64,000 nucleotides of DNA, from NCBI GenBank assembly GCA_039033415.1, contig JBCCCR010000002.1, forward strand, positions 250,835 through 314,834, in the 5' to 3' direction. The stretch is from Pseudomonadota bacterium. Lineage in GTDB: Bacteria > Pseudomonadota > Gammaproteobacteria > Xanthomonadales > SZUA-38. The notes below the pieces were generated by a model. The model saw only the letters and a program-made list of their open reading frames with translations, made no database searches and was not told where the DNA came from. Position numbers and translations under genes: made by a program. Positions 40,349 through 48,629 of the stretch are shown here, one piece after another. How positions within the stretch are numbered: the first letter of the stretch is position 1; each line of letters starts with the position of its first letter.

Positions 40349-40777
40349 GTGATCTACCTTTCGGTCTTCGGTGCGGCCTTTCTTGCGGCAACAATCTTGC
40401 CGTTCTCTTCGGAAGTGCTGGTGGTAGGCGCCGTGCTCGGCGGTGCCTCGCCGCTGCTGCTGTGGGCCGTTGCCAGCGCCGGCAACACACTGGGTGCCGT
40501 GCTGAACGCTATCCTGGGCAGGCTGCTGCCCCGAGGTCGGGTCGGGCGACTACTGGGGCTGAAGCCCGAACAGTTCACCAAAGCGGAACAGTGGTTTCAG
40601 AAATACGGCCAGTGGAGCCTGCTGCTGGCCTGGGCGCCTGTCGGCGGCGACGCGCTCACCGTGATCGCCGGTATCCTGCGCGTGCGTTGGCTACGGTTTG
40701 TGGTGCTGGTCTTCGCGGGCAAAGCGGCTCGCTATGCGGTGGTCATCTGGCTGGCGTCGCGCGGTGCTGGCGCCTAG
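40349..40777 (+). CDS. YqaA-like DedA/VTT-family membrane protein
   Basis: 142 residues from the GTG at 40349, the same length as E. coli YqaA; the frame runs upstream to 40199 but that part is Arg/Pro-rich and not membrane-like. It has about four hydrophobic segments, an LPFSSEVLVVGAVLGG loop, GNTLGAVLNAILGR and the conserved WAPVGGDALTVIAGILR segment (about residues 103-119) of the VTT domain. The family are inner-membrane proteins linked to lipid scrambling or envelope maintenance. Confidence 0.85.
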   Translation: MIYLSVFGAAFLAATILPFSSEVLVVGAVLGGASPLLLWAVASAGNTLGAVLNAILGRLLPRGRVGRLLGLKPEQFTKAEQWFQKYGQWSLLLAWAPVGGDALTVIAGILRVRWLRFVVLVFAGKAARYAVVIWLASRGAGA

Positions 40778-40807
40778 CACCGGTTGTACGCGTTAGCGTG
40801 ACAGCAC

Positions 40808-41275
40808 TTACGATGCTGAGTGCGGGATGATCTCCAGCTTGTCCAGACGGTAGCCCAGCGCCTCGGTTCGCTCCTTGAGCTTCGCCAAGGCCTCCTCGCT
40901 GATGTGCTGATCGCGCGTCATGATCCACGCGTAGTCGCGCTTTTCCCGAGCGATGATCGTTTCGCGATAGTCATCGTCCAGATACCCGATTCGGTAATCA
41001 GACTTAAGTGGCCAGAGAAACTGCATGCGCCATATCGCGTTCCCCGTGCCTGCCGTCACGAAACCTTTTGCCAGCATCACCTTTTCAGGGCCGTCGAGGC
41101 TACCTTTGTTGTAACGGTAGTGCGCGTCGACCCGCGCTTCACTGACCCGCGTATAAGTCTCGACCGCGTTGAACGCGCCGCCGGTCAGCGGCGGCGGGAT
41201 ATGCGCCTGGACAAACCAGGCACCCATAAACCGATCCAGATCGACGTCTGCGGCAACGGGCAGCGGCTGCGACAT
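40808..41275 (-). CDS. Lipocalin family protein, Blc-like
   Basis: 155 residues. The lipocalin motif VDLDRFMGAWFVQAHIPP (about residues 11-28) with the GxW core, FNAVETYTR, and a C-terminal YAWIMTRDQHISEEALAKL place it with bacterial lipocalins. It has no signal peptide or lipobox, unlike E. coli Blc, so it is probably cytoplasmic or needs a different start. Its ATG shares one base with the AbgT transporter stop (TGATG). Blc-like proteins bind lysophospholipids or fatty acids. Confidence 0.88.
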   Translation of the reverse strand: MSQPLPVAADVDLDRFMGAWFVQAHIPPPLTGGAFNAVETYTRVSEARVDAHYRYNKGSLDGPEKVMLAKGFVTAGTGNAIWRMQFLWPLKSDYRIGYLDDDYRETIIAREKRDYAWIMTRDQHISEEALAKLKERTEALGYRLDKLEIIPHSAS

Positions 41276-42816
41276 CAGCCGGCCGGGTAGGTATAGCTGG
41301 CCTGGATGCCCAGGGGCAGGCCCAGCGCGTAGTAGACCAGCAAAAATACCGTCCAGCTGCAGATAAACCAGAGCGAGTAGGGCAGCATCATGGCGGCCAG
41401 CGTGCCGATGCCGGTGCTTTTTACGTAGCGCTGGCAGTAGACCACCACCAGCGGGAAATACGGCATCAGCGGCGTGATGATGTTGCTGCTGGAGTCGCCG
41501 ACCCGATAGGCGGCCTGCGTCAGGTCCGGGGAAATGCCCAGCGTCATCAGCATGGGCACAAAGATCGGTGACAGCAGGCCCCACTTGCCGCTCGCGGAAC
41601 CCACAAAAAGGTTTACGAAGGCGGTCAGCAGCACGATTCCTACAATGAGAACCGACGGAAACTGGTCGAGCTGCTTGAGGGCTTCGGCGCCCTGCAGCGC
41701 GAGCAGTGTACCCAGGTTGGACGCGCCGAAAGCATAGACAAACTGCGCGATGAAAAACATGATGACGAGGTAATACGCCATGGCGTGCATGGCCTGCGTC
41801 ATGCCTTCGATCATGTCCTTGGAGCTCTTGAAGCTGCCGGAGACGTAACCGAAAACCACGCCCGGCAAAAGAAACAGGAAGAAGATCAGGGCTACAATCG
41901 ACCGCATGATCGGCGCCGTAAAACTTGCCAACGCGCCGTTGGCGTCGCGCCATGGCAGCCAGTCAAAGGCGATGGACAGACCGAGCAGCACCAGCCCGCC
42001 CACCATCACCAAGAGCGCCCAGAGCAGTCCCTTACGCTCGTTGTCTTTAAGGTCGTGCATCTCCGGCAGACCTTCCTCGTCACCGTCGATCTCCACCCCG
42101 GCGAGACGGGGCTCGACCATCCGGTCGGTGATCCACCAGCCCAGGCAAATAATCAGCACCGAAGAGGCGGTGGTAAAGAAATAGTTGTTGAGCGTGTTGA
42201 CCGCGATGTTCGGATCGAGCAGCTGGGCGCCGCTTTGCGTCAGCCCCTGCAGCAGCGGATCAAGGGCGCTGGGCACAAAGTTCGCAGAAAAGCCCCCGGA
42301 TACGCCCGCAAAAGCGGCTGCGATGCCCGCCAGCGGATGGCGGCCAGCCGCATAAAAGATCACGCCACCGAGCGGGATCACCAGCACGTACCCGGCGTCG
42401 ACCGCCGAGTGCGAAACGATTCCCACTAGAATCACCATCGGTGTCAGGAGCCAGCGTGCGGTCACGTTCAGAAGGGCCCGGATTCCCGTGGTAATGAATC
42501 CGGAGTGTTCCGCTACACCGATGCCGAGCATCGCCACCAGCACCGTCCCGACCGGCCCAAAGGTGACAAAATTGGTGACCAGCCCAGTCAGGAACGCGGT
42601 GATCGCTCCGCCCGACAGCTGGTTAATGATCTGAATCGGCTCCCCGGAACGCGGATCGACCACCGAGAAGCTGACGTAGGACAGGAGCCAGGACAGGAGC
42701 CAGACGATAAACAGTAGGCCCACGAAGAGCATCGCGGGGTCGGGCAGCTTATTGCCGATACGCTCTACGGCACCGAGAAAACCGCGGGCTTCGACAGCCT
42801 GACTTTGCTCCGACAT
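41275..42816 (-). CDS. AbgT-family transporter
   Basis: 513 residues with about 11-13 membrane segments. The sequence follows the AbgT/MtrF family throughout: LPDPAMLFVGLLFIVW at the N-terminus, GVAEHSGFITTGIRALL, and the hairpin-like SHSAVDAGYVLVIPLGG and DSSSNIITPLMPYFPLVV segments. Members import p-aminobenzoyl-glutamate or export sulfonamide-like folate drugs. GAAGAAGAG precedes the ATG. It leads a two-gene operon with the lipocalin and is divergent from the class V aminotransferase. Confidence 0.93.
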   Translation of the reverse strand: MSEQSQAVEARGFLGAVERIGNKLPDPAMLFVGLLFIVWLLSWLLSYVSFSVVDPRSGEPIQIINQLSGGAITAFLTGLVTNFVTFGPVGTVLVAMLGIGVAEHSGFITTGIRALLNVTARWLLTPMVILVGIVSHSAVDAGYVLVIPLGGVIFYAAGRHPLAGIAAAFAGVSGGFSANFVPSALDPLLQGLTQSGAQLLDPNIAVNTLNNYFFTTASSVLIICLGWWITDRMVEPRLAGVEIDGDEEGLPEMHDLKDNERKGLLWALLVMVGGLVLLGLSIAFDWLPWRDANGALASFTAPIMRSIVALIFFLFLLPGVVFGYVSGSFKSSKDMIEGMTQAMHAMAYYLVIMFFIAQFVYAFGASNLGTLLALQGAEALKQLDQFPSVLIVGIVLLTAFVNLFVGSASGKWGLLSPIFVPMLMTLGISPDLTQAAYRVGDSSSNIITPLMPYFPLVVVYCQRYVKSTGIGTLAAMMLPYSLWFICSWTVFLLVYYALGLPLGIQASYTYPAG

Positions 42817-42977
42817 GAACTCTTCTTCCCTTTGGGCGTGCGCGTAAGTGTACTGGATATACAGCGCGGAGCTACCGCCACGCCGATACTCATCGCGAAC
42901 CCTGCAAGAGCGGTCGGCGTTGACGCAGGCCCGGGCACGCGGTGCAATGCGTGACGCCGCCCGCCTTCGGATTTGCC

Positions 42978-44204
42978 ATGCCCCTGGATATCGATTTTGT
43001 CCGCAGCTGTTTCCCCGCCTTCGCCGAACCGTCGCTCGCGGGCTGGGCTCATTTCGAAAATGCCGGCGGCTCCTATGCGTGCGGCACGGTGATCGAGCTG
43101 CTCCAGCACTACTACACGGCGATGAAGCTACAGCCGTACGCGTGGTCTGAGGCGTCCCTCGAAGCGGGTCGGCGCATGGACGCGGCGCGCGAGCGAATGG
43201 CCGCGTGGCTCAACGTCGCCCCGGATGAGTGTCACTTCGGTCCGTCGACCTCGCAGCAGACCTATGTGCTGGCTCAGGCGTTTCGTCGGTACTTCAAGTC
43301 AGGCGATGAGGTGATCGTCACCAACCAGGACCACGAGGCCAATATCGGCGTGTTCCGAAGACTGGGTGATGAGGGCTTCACCGTGCGCGAGTGGCAGGTG
43401 GATCCGGAAACCGGCGAACTAGATCCTTTGATCCTCGACGAACTCCTTAACGACCGGACGCGCCTGGTGTGCTTCACCCATGCGTCCAATATCGTGGCGA
43501 GCTACAACCCGGTGCGCGACATCGTCGACCGGGCGAAGGGCGCCGGCGCAATCACCGTGGTGGACGGCGTGTCCTACTGCGGTCACGGCCTGCCGGATGT
43601 GGCGGCCCTCGGCGCCGATATCTACCTGTACTCGCTATACAAGGTGTACGGACCCCACCAGGGGGTGATGACCCTGAAACGGGAGCTGAACGACGCATTG
43701 CCCAACCAGGGACATTTTTTCAATGACGCCAAGCCAACTGCGCGGATGCTGCCGGCGGGTCCGGACCACGCGCAGATCGCGGCCAGCAATGGCGTGATCG
43801 ATTATTTTGAGTCCATCCACGCACGGCACGGCGGCACGCCCAACGCCTCAGCGTTGGAGCAGTCAGCCCATGTGCGGCAGCTTTTTCAGGATCACGAGCA
43901 TCACCTGCTGCAGCCGTTGCTGGACTTCCTGGACGCCCATCCGCGAGCCCGGCTGATCGGTCGGACGCGCGCCGAAGAGCGAGCGCCAACGGTGGCTATC
44001 GATCCCGACCGTCATCCTGTCGAGCTGGCTGAAGCGCTGGCGGAGCGAAAGATCGGCGTCAGCGCGGGCCACTTTTACGCGCACCGTTTGGTCGAGGCGC
44101 TCGGGCTTGATCCGGGACGCGGTGTGCTTCGCTTGTCTTTTTTGCACTACACCGACGAGGCGGAGGTCGAGCGGCTGATCGGTGCGCTCGAAGAGCTGCT
44201 CTAA
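42978..44204 (+). CDS. Class V aminotransferase (cysteine desulfurase/kynureninase-like)
   Basis: 408 residues from the ATG at 42978 (MPLDIDFVRSCFPAF), an earlier ATG at 42942 being out of the family alignment. Motifs are HFENAGGSYACGTVI, FGPSTSQQTYVLAQAF, a PLP Asp in TVVDGVSYCGHGLPD and a lysine in YLYSLYKVYGPHQGVM. In this type the KVYGPHQG segment and DVAALGADIY are typical of cysteine desulfurase-like SufS/CsdA relatives, often of unknown reaction. It stands alone on the plus strand, opposite AbgT. It is only distantly like the class V gene at 27915. Confidence 0.9.
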   Translation: MPLDIDFVRSCFPAFAEPSLAGWAHFENAGGSYACGTVIELLQHYYTAMKLQPYAWSEASLEAGRRMDAARERMAAWLNVAPDECHFGPSTSQQTYVLAQAFRRYFKSGDEVIVTNQDHEANIGVFRRLGDEGFTVREWQVDPETGELDPLILDELLNDRTRLVCFTHASNIVASYNPVRDIVDRAKGAGAITVVDGVSYCGHGLPDVAALGADIYLYSLYKVYGPHQGVMTLKRELNDALPNQGHFFNDAKPTARMLPAGPDHAQIAASNGVIDYFESIHARHGGTPNASALEQSAHVRQLFQDHEHHLLQPLLDFLDAHPRARLIGRTRAEERAPTVAIDPDRHPVELAEALAERKIGVSAGHFYAHRLVEALGLDPGRGVLRLSFLHYTDEAEVERLIGALEELL

Positions 44205-44227
44205 GGATAGCTTGCTGTAATTAGAGC
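44198..44227 (+). terminator. Weak hairpin after class V aminotransferase
   Basis: GCTCTAA and TTAGAGC form a 7-bp stem with a 16-nt loop, starting inside the stop codon; a short TTTT follows 5 bases later. Termination activity is uncertain. Confidence 0.3.
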
Positions 44228-44290
44228 AATCGTTTTGGCCGACGCCGGACCGCCAGTAAACTACCCCCATTAAGATTTCGGCGGCCGCTC

Positions 44291-45556
44291 ATGAACACCC
44301 TCTCCAGGCTGATACTGATTCTAACGCTCGGCCTGGCGCTTGCCCCGCTTCAAGCCCAGGAAACCTCCCAGCTGCAGGCGCTGGTGGATGTGTTTAGTGA
44401 TCCGGGGGACGCTGTCCGGGCGGAACTGATCCAGGGTGTGGTGGTGCTCAACGGCGAGTGGCGAGACGACCCAACGCCAGCCGGTCTGCAGGAGGCCCTG
44501 CGCAGCCAGCCCGGCATCGTTGCTATCCGCGATAACACCACGCTGGCCGCTGCACCGGCGGGCCTTGAGCCCACCGTCACCCGCTTTCAGCAGATGCTGA
44601 ACAAGCTCCTGGCCTACCTGCCACTGGCCGGTACGGCGCTGGCGATTGTGATTGGCTTCTGGCTGCTGTCGGGTACGGTTCGATGGGTTGAACCGGGCCT
44701 GGGCAAGGTGCTGCGCAACGCCTGGATTCGGCGCCTGGTGGTACAGCTGCTGCAGACCGCCATCGTCATCGCGGGTATTGTGCTGGCGCTGGACACGCTG
44801 AACGCCACCGCCCTGGTGGGCAGCATCTTGGGGGCCGCAGGTATTGTCGGCATCGCGGTTGGATTTGCCTTCCGCGACCTCATCGAAAACTATATCGCCA
44901 GCCTCATGCTCGGGATTCGCCAGCCGTTCCGGCCCGGAGATCACGTTGATATCGAGGGCCGCGAAGGGATTGTTGCCACCCTCACTACGCGGTCGACCAT
45001 TCTGATGACCTTCGAGGGCAACCGCCTGCGGATTCCGAACGGTGAAGTCTTCAAGTCGACCATCATGAACTACTCCACCCATCCCGAGCGGCGGTTTTCT
45101 TTCACTGTGGGAGTGGGATACAGCGTCGATCTCGCGGCCGCCATCAATCTGGGGGTTGAGATCCTTCGGTCCAGCGAAGGCGTCATCGAAGACCCGGCGC
45201 CTGCGGGCCGCGTATCCGCGCTCGGCGACTCGACGGTCACCCTCACCTTCTTCGCCTGGGTGAACCAGGATCAGGCGGATTTCGGCTGGGTGCGCAGCCA
45301 GTGCCTGATCCAAGTCAAGCAGGCCTTTGAAGCACATCAGCTGGACATGCCGGAGCCCACCTATAATCTTCGGATTGCCTCGAAGAGGGAAGACGACCAG
45401 CCACCGCCGCGGGAGGCCCCAGCGGCACCGGAGAAGCTGGAGCCAGAGCCAGCGCCAGCGGATGAGTTCGCCAGAACCCAGGCCGCTCTGGAAGCGGAGC
45501 AGACCGAGGATAGCCTGATCGACTCAGACTCCGACGAGGGCCAGCTAGACGGCTGA
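44291..45556 (+). CDS. MscS-family mechanosensitive channel with N-terminal BON-like domain
   Basis: 421 residues. A signal peptide (about 1-22, ending LQAQ) is followed by a BON-like segment (about 28-85, VRAELIQGVVVLNGEW to QPGIVAIRDNT). Three membrane helices come next (about 108-195), the last being the pore helix GSILGAAGIVGIAVGFAFRDLIENYIASLMLGIRQPF. The beta domain follows with RPGDHVDIEG and LRIPNGEVFKSTIMNYS. The last 60 residues are acidic and Pro/Glu-rich. It protects against osmotic downshock by opening under membrane tension. It stands alone. Confidence 0.92.
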   Translation: MNTLSRLILILTLGLALAPLQAQETSQLQALVDVFSDPGDAVRAELIQGVVVLNGEWRDDPTPAGLQEALRSQPGIVAIRDNTTLAAAPAGLEPTVTRFQQMLNKLLAYLPLAGTALAIVIGFWLLSGTVRWVEPGLGKVLRNAWIRRLVVQLLQTAIVIAGIVLALDTLNATALVGSILGAAGIVGIAVGFAFRDLIENYIASLMLGIRQPFRPGDHVDIEGREGIVATLTTRSTILMTFEGNRLRIPNGEVFKSTIMNYSTHPERRFSFTVGVGYSVDLAAAINLGVEILRSSEGVIEDPAPAGRVSALGDSTVTLTFFAWVNQDQADFGWVRSQCLIQVKQAFEAHQLDMPEPTYNLRIASKREDDQPPPREAPAAPEKLEPEPAPADEFARTQAALEAEQTEDSLIDSDSDEGQLDG

Positions 45557-45602
45557 CGTCTGCGGCCCGCCCAGCAAAACCACCCAGCCGAGAGCCAAAC
45601 GT

Positions 45603-45908
45603 ATGCCCGTCACGTTCAGCACGCCATCACACCCGCGGATCATGCAGCTTGATCATGTCGCCCGCAGCCTGCTCCGGATGATGGGGCAGACCGACCTTGT
45701 TCCGGGCGCCCTGCGCGCCGAAAACGTGGCGGCTGCCGCCGAGCAGCTGCGCGAGGCTCTGGCCGCACAGGCACCACCGGAAGACGACGGAGGCAAAAGC
45801 TCGGATTCGGACAGCGAACCCAAGGTGAGTAGCCAGATGCGCGCCCAGCCCCTGCTCGACCTGCTGGATGCGGCCGCAGCCCGCGGCGATCACGTTATGT
45901 GGGAGTAG
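45603..45908 (+). CDS. DUF1840 family protein
   Basis: 101 residues. The N-terminus MPVTFSTPSHPRIMQLDHVARSLLRMMG and VPGALRAENVAAAAEQLREAL match my memory of DUF1840, a small cytoplasmic family of unknown function found in Proteobacteria. A Ser/Asp/Lys-rich linker (about 62-75) separates it from a C-terminal helix QPLLDLLDAAAARGDHVMWE. The 3' end overlaps the convergent modC by 14 nt. Confidence 0.78.
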   Translation: MPVTFSTPSHPRIMQLDHVARSLLRMMGQTDLVPGALRAENVAAAAEQLREALAAQAPPEDDGGKSSDSDSEPKVSSQMRAQPLLDLLDAAAARGDHVMWE

Positions 45909-47019
45909 GGTTCGACGCCTTGGAGGCCAGCAGCACCCGACAGGCGGTCGATTTAATCAGGAGAAATACGGTGTCGCCGCGCTTGAGCGCGAGTTCATCG
46001 AGCGACCGGCGGGTGATCTCCACGCGGATCGCGGCTTCAAGGCCGTCTACGCTGGCCTCCACCATCGCCAGCTCGCCAGCTTCGACCACGTCCGCGACGG
46101 TAGCCGGCAGGGTGTTCCGAGCGGAGGTCAGACCCGGGGCGAGCGTGGTCAGCGTGACGCTTCGAGCCGGAATGGTTAGCAGAGCCTGACCGGCCGGCGC
46201 ACCGGCTCGACCTGGTACCCGCAGCGTGGGGCCAGCGGCACCCAGCGACAGCAGCATCTCCGCGTCTTCGTCGCCGGCGACCCGGCAAGGAAAGACGTTG
46301 TCGTAACCCGGCAAATCGTTCCGAATCCCGTCGCCGGCCTCGAGCGCCGCTTCAGCCAAGACCTCGGCCGGTTTGCCGTCAGCCGTCAGCCGTCCCTGGT
46401 CGAGCATCAGCACCCGCTGGCAGCACGCCTGAAGCTCGGTCGAATCGTGGGACACCCACAGCGTTAGCAGTCCGCGTTCGCGCAGCCAGCGCCCGAGACC
46501 GCGCCAGATGCGCAGCCGTCGCGTCGGGTCAACAGCGCTGAGCGGTTCGTCCAGCAGCAGCAGCCGGGGGTCAGCACAAAGCGCTCGCGCAAGCGCCACT
46601 CGCTGGCGCTCGCCACCGGAAAGGGCGTCGCTGTCCCGCCCCACCAGGTCCTCGAGCTCCAGCATCCGAATCAATCGTTCGCGATCGCTGGCTTGCAGCA
46701 GTCGCCGACCCGCCGTGAGCTGGCGAGCCACCGATCGGCCTGGAAACAGGAGACTCTCTTGGGGTACGTAGCCGATGTGCCGCGCCTCCGGCGGCAACAA
46801 CGTGCCGTTGCTGCTGTCCTGCCAGAGCTCACCACCGAACGCTAAGCGTCCCGTTGCGCCCGGCTCCAGACCGGCTACCAGGCGCAGAATCGTGCTTTTC
46901 CCCGAACCCGACGGGCCGGCAAGCCCGATAACCCCCTCCTCGAGTTGGCAGGACAGCTCGATGGTCAAGTTCCCGATGCCCAGCGTCAGCTCACTCAAGA
47001 CCAGCGCTGTATCAGGCAT
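45895..47019 (-). CDS. modC: Molybdate ABC transporter ATP-binding protein
   Basis: 374 residues from the ATG at 47019, which shares one base with the modB stop (TGATG); an ATG at 47058 in frame would overlap modB by 40 nt. Walker A is GPSGSGKST, the ABC signature LSGGERQRVALARAL, and Walker B LLLLDEPLSAVD. The C-terminal 120 residues include the TOBE (molybdate-binding) domain, LPATVADVVEAGELAMVEASV, typical of ModC. It powers molybdate import with ModA and ModB. Confidence 0.92.
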   Translation of the reverse strand: MPDTALVLSELTLGIGNLTIELSCQLEEGVIGLAGPSGSGKSTILRLVAGLEPGATGRLAFGGELWQDSSNGTLLPPEARHIGYVPQESLLFPGRSVARQLTAGRRLLQASDRERLIRMLELEDLVGRDSDALSGGERQRVALARALCADPRLLLLDEPLSAVDPTRRLRIWRGLGRWLRERGLLTLWVSHDSTELQACCQRVLMLDQGRLTADGKPAEVLAEAALEAGDGIRNDLPGYDNVFPCRVAGDEDAEMLLSLGAAGPTLRVPGRAGAPAGQALLTIPARSVTLTTLAPGLTSARNTLPATVADVVEAGELAMVEASVDGLEAAIRVEITRRSLDELALKRGDTVFLLIKSTACRVLLASKASNPTPT

Positions 47020-47696
47020 CAAGCGTGCCGCCGCTTCTGGGTGCGGCTGATCAGCCATTCTGCGGTCGCCAGCGCAGCAAAACCGAGCGCGAGCGCCACG
47101 CCGATCAGGATCGCCGCGTCAGTGTCTTTGCCCACCTGCTGGGCGGCATAGATCGCGCTGGCGAGCGTCTGCGTTTGAAAAGGGATGTTGCCGGCGACGG
47201 TCACCGTAGCACCAAACTCGCTGGCCGCCCGCGTAAATCCCATGATGGCTGCCGCGCTTAAGCCCCGACTTGCCAGCGGCAGCACGGTGCCAACGAAGGT
47301 TTGAAGCGCGCTGTGTCCGAGCGTGCGGGACACCTCCTGCAGGCGCGGATCAACCTGCTCCAAAGCGGCTTTGGCGGTTCGCAGCACGATGGGAAAGGCC
47401 ATCACGCCAGCAGCGATCACCGCCGCCTGCCAGGTCAGCAGCCAGCTCGCCGGAAGACCCAGCACGGTGGTGCCCGTCGGGCCATCGACTGCGAGCAGTT
47501 GCAGCAGCACAAAACCCACAGCCGTCGGCGGCAGCACCATCGGTAGACTAAGCAGAATGTAGATGAGGCGAGCGCCGATACCGTCTCGGTTCGCTAGCCA
47601 GCGAGCCAGCGGCAGCGCAACCGCGAACGCCAGGACGGTTGCCAGAGTCGCAATCTTGAGCGTCAGCCATAGCGCGCTCAGCACCGTGGCACTCAT
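47019..47696 (-). CDS. modB: Molybdate ABC transporter permease
   Basis: 225 residues from the ATG at 47696 (MSATVLSALWLTLKIATLATV), near the 229 of E. coli ModB; a longer start at 47735 lacks a ribosome binding site. About five membrane helices and the cytoplasmic loop ALEQVDPRLQEVSRTLGHSALQTFVGTVLPLASRGL (in parts) with the EAA-like motif that contacts ModC are visible. It is coupled to modC by a TGATG overlap and divergent from modA. Confidence 0.92.
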   Translation of the reverse strand: MSATVLSALWLTLKIATLATVLAFAVALPLARWLANRDGIGARLIYILLSLPMVLPPTAVGFVLLQLLAVDGPTGTTVLGLPASWLLTWQAAVIAAGVMAFPIVLRTAKAALEQVDPRLQEVSRTLGHSALQTFVGTVLPLASRGLSAAAIMGFTRAASEFGATVTVAGNIPFQTQTLASAIYAAQQVGKDTDAAILIGVALALGFAALATAEWLISRTQKRRHA

Positions 47697-47770
47697 CGTA
47701 CCCAGCGCTCCGCGGTGCGTCGCCGAGCCCGGCATAACTGCGTGTTAAGCTGCGCTGGCCGCAGAGGCGA

Positions 47771-47786
47771 GCGGGTCATGACCCGC
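47771..47786. promoter_or_regulatory. Perfect 16-bp palindrome in the modB/modA divergent region
   Basis: GCGGGTCATGACCCGC is a perfect palindrome 26 bp upstream of the modA start and 74 bp upstream of modB. It does not look like the AT-rich ModE site of E. coli. It could be an operator or a chance hairpin. Confidence 0.4.
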
Positions 47787-47812
47787 ACCACAGCGTCAAC
47801 GACACGGGCAGG

Positions 47813-48622
47813 ATGCTAAAAAATTCTCTGGCCATGAGGCCGCCATCTTACCGCTTCCTGCCGGCGTTGCTCCTCGCGCTGGCGCTCTGCGCCTGCGGCC
47901 CAACGGCGACGGAGCGACCGCTGCAGCTCTTTGCCGCCGCCAGCCTGGGTGAGATGGCCGCAGAGCTTGCCACCGCCTACCGCCGAGAACACCCCGAAAC
48001 CGAGCTCCGCCTCAACCTCGCCGGTTCCAACGTGCTGGCCAGGCAGATCGGCAAAGGTGCCACAGCGGACGTGTTCATCAGCGCCAACAAAGACTGGGTT
48101 GACCGGCTGGACCGGGAGGGCCTGCTGGTCACGAGTCGACGGTCAGAACTGCTGGCCAACCGGCTGGTGATTGTTGCCAACCGGAATTCGGACTGGTCGC
48201 TGGCACGTATCGATCAGCTTCCCGAGCTGGCCTTTCGCTATCTGGCTTTAGCCGACCCGCAGGGCGTGCCGGCGGGGATCTATGCGCGACAGTTCCTGGA
48301 CTCGATCATGCTAGACACCGGGACGTTGTGGCAGGCACTGACCGATCGCCTTGCGCCGGCGGCGGACGTCCGGCGTGCTCTAGCGATGGCGAGCGCTGAT
48401 CCGTCTGTCTTGGCGGTTGTGTACGGCACCGACGCGGCAGCCGCACCGGACCTAAGGGTTCTCTTCGCCGTACCCGAAGATGCGGTGGTCATCCGCTACG
48501 AGGCGGCGCTCATCCAACAAAGCCGGCCACACCCAGCGGCTGAAGATTTTTTTGCGTACCTTTCCACCCCCGACGCCAAAGCGATTTATCGCCGCTTCGG
48601 TTTTCTAGAAGCGATGCCCTGA
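47813..48622 (+). CDS. modA: Molybdate ABC transporter substrate-binding lipoprotein
   Basis: 269 residues. The signal region RFLPALLLALALCACG has a lipoprotein-like cysteine (about 28), so the protein is probably anchored in the inner membrane. The mature part begins LQLFAAASLGEMAAELATAY and contains LNLAGSNVLARQIGKGATADVFISANKDW, the ModA pattern with the serine residues that bind oxyanions (SL and SN), and DPQGVPAGIYARQFLD. It captures molybdate or tungstate. Placement opposite modBC is unusual compared with modABC operons. Confidence 0.92.
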   Translation: MLKNSLAMRPPSYRFLPALLLALALCACGPTATERPLQLFAAASLGEMAAELATAYRREHPETELRLNLAGSNVLARQIGKGATADVFISANKDWVDRLDREGLLVTSRRSELLANRLVIVANRNSDWSLARIDQLPELAFRYLALADPQGVPAGIYARQFLDSIMLDTGTLWQALTDRLAPAADVRRALAMASADPSVLAVVYGTDAAAAPDLRVLFAVPEDAVVIRYEAALIQQSRPHPAAEDFFAYLSTPDAKAIYRRFGFLEAMP

Positions 48623-48629
48623 CGGGCCA

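Noticed and set aside
41276..41953. Extension of the lipocalin frame upstream into the AbgT gene
   Set aside because: The extra 226 codons are a shadow of the AbgT gene on the same strand; the lipocalin starts naturally at 41275 with a TGATG overlap.
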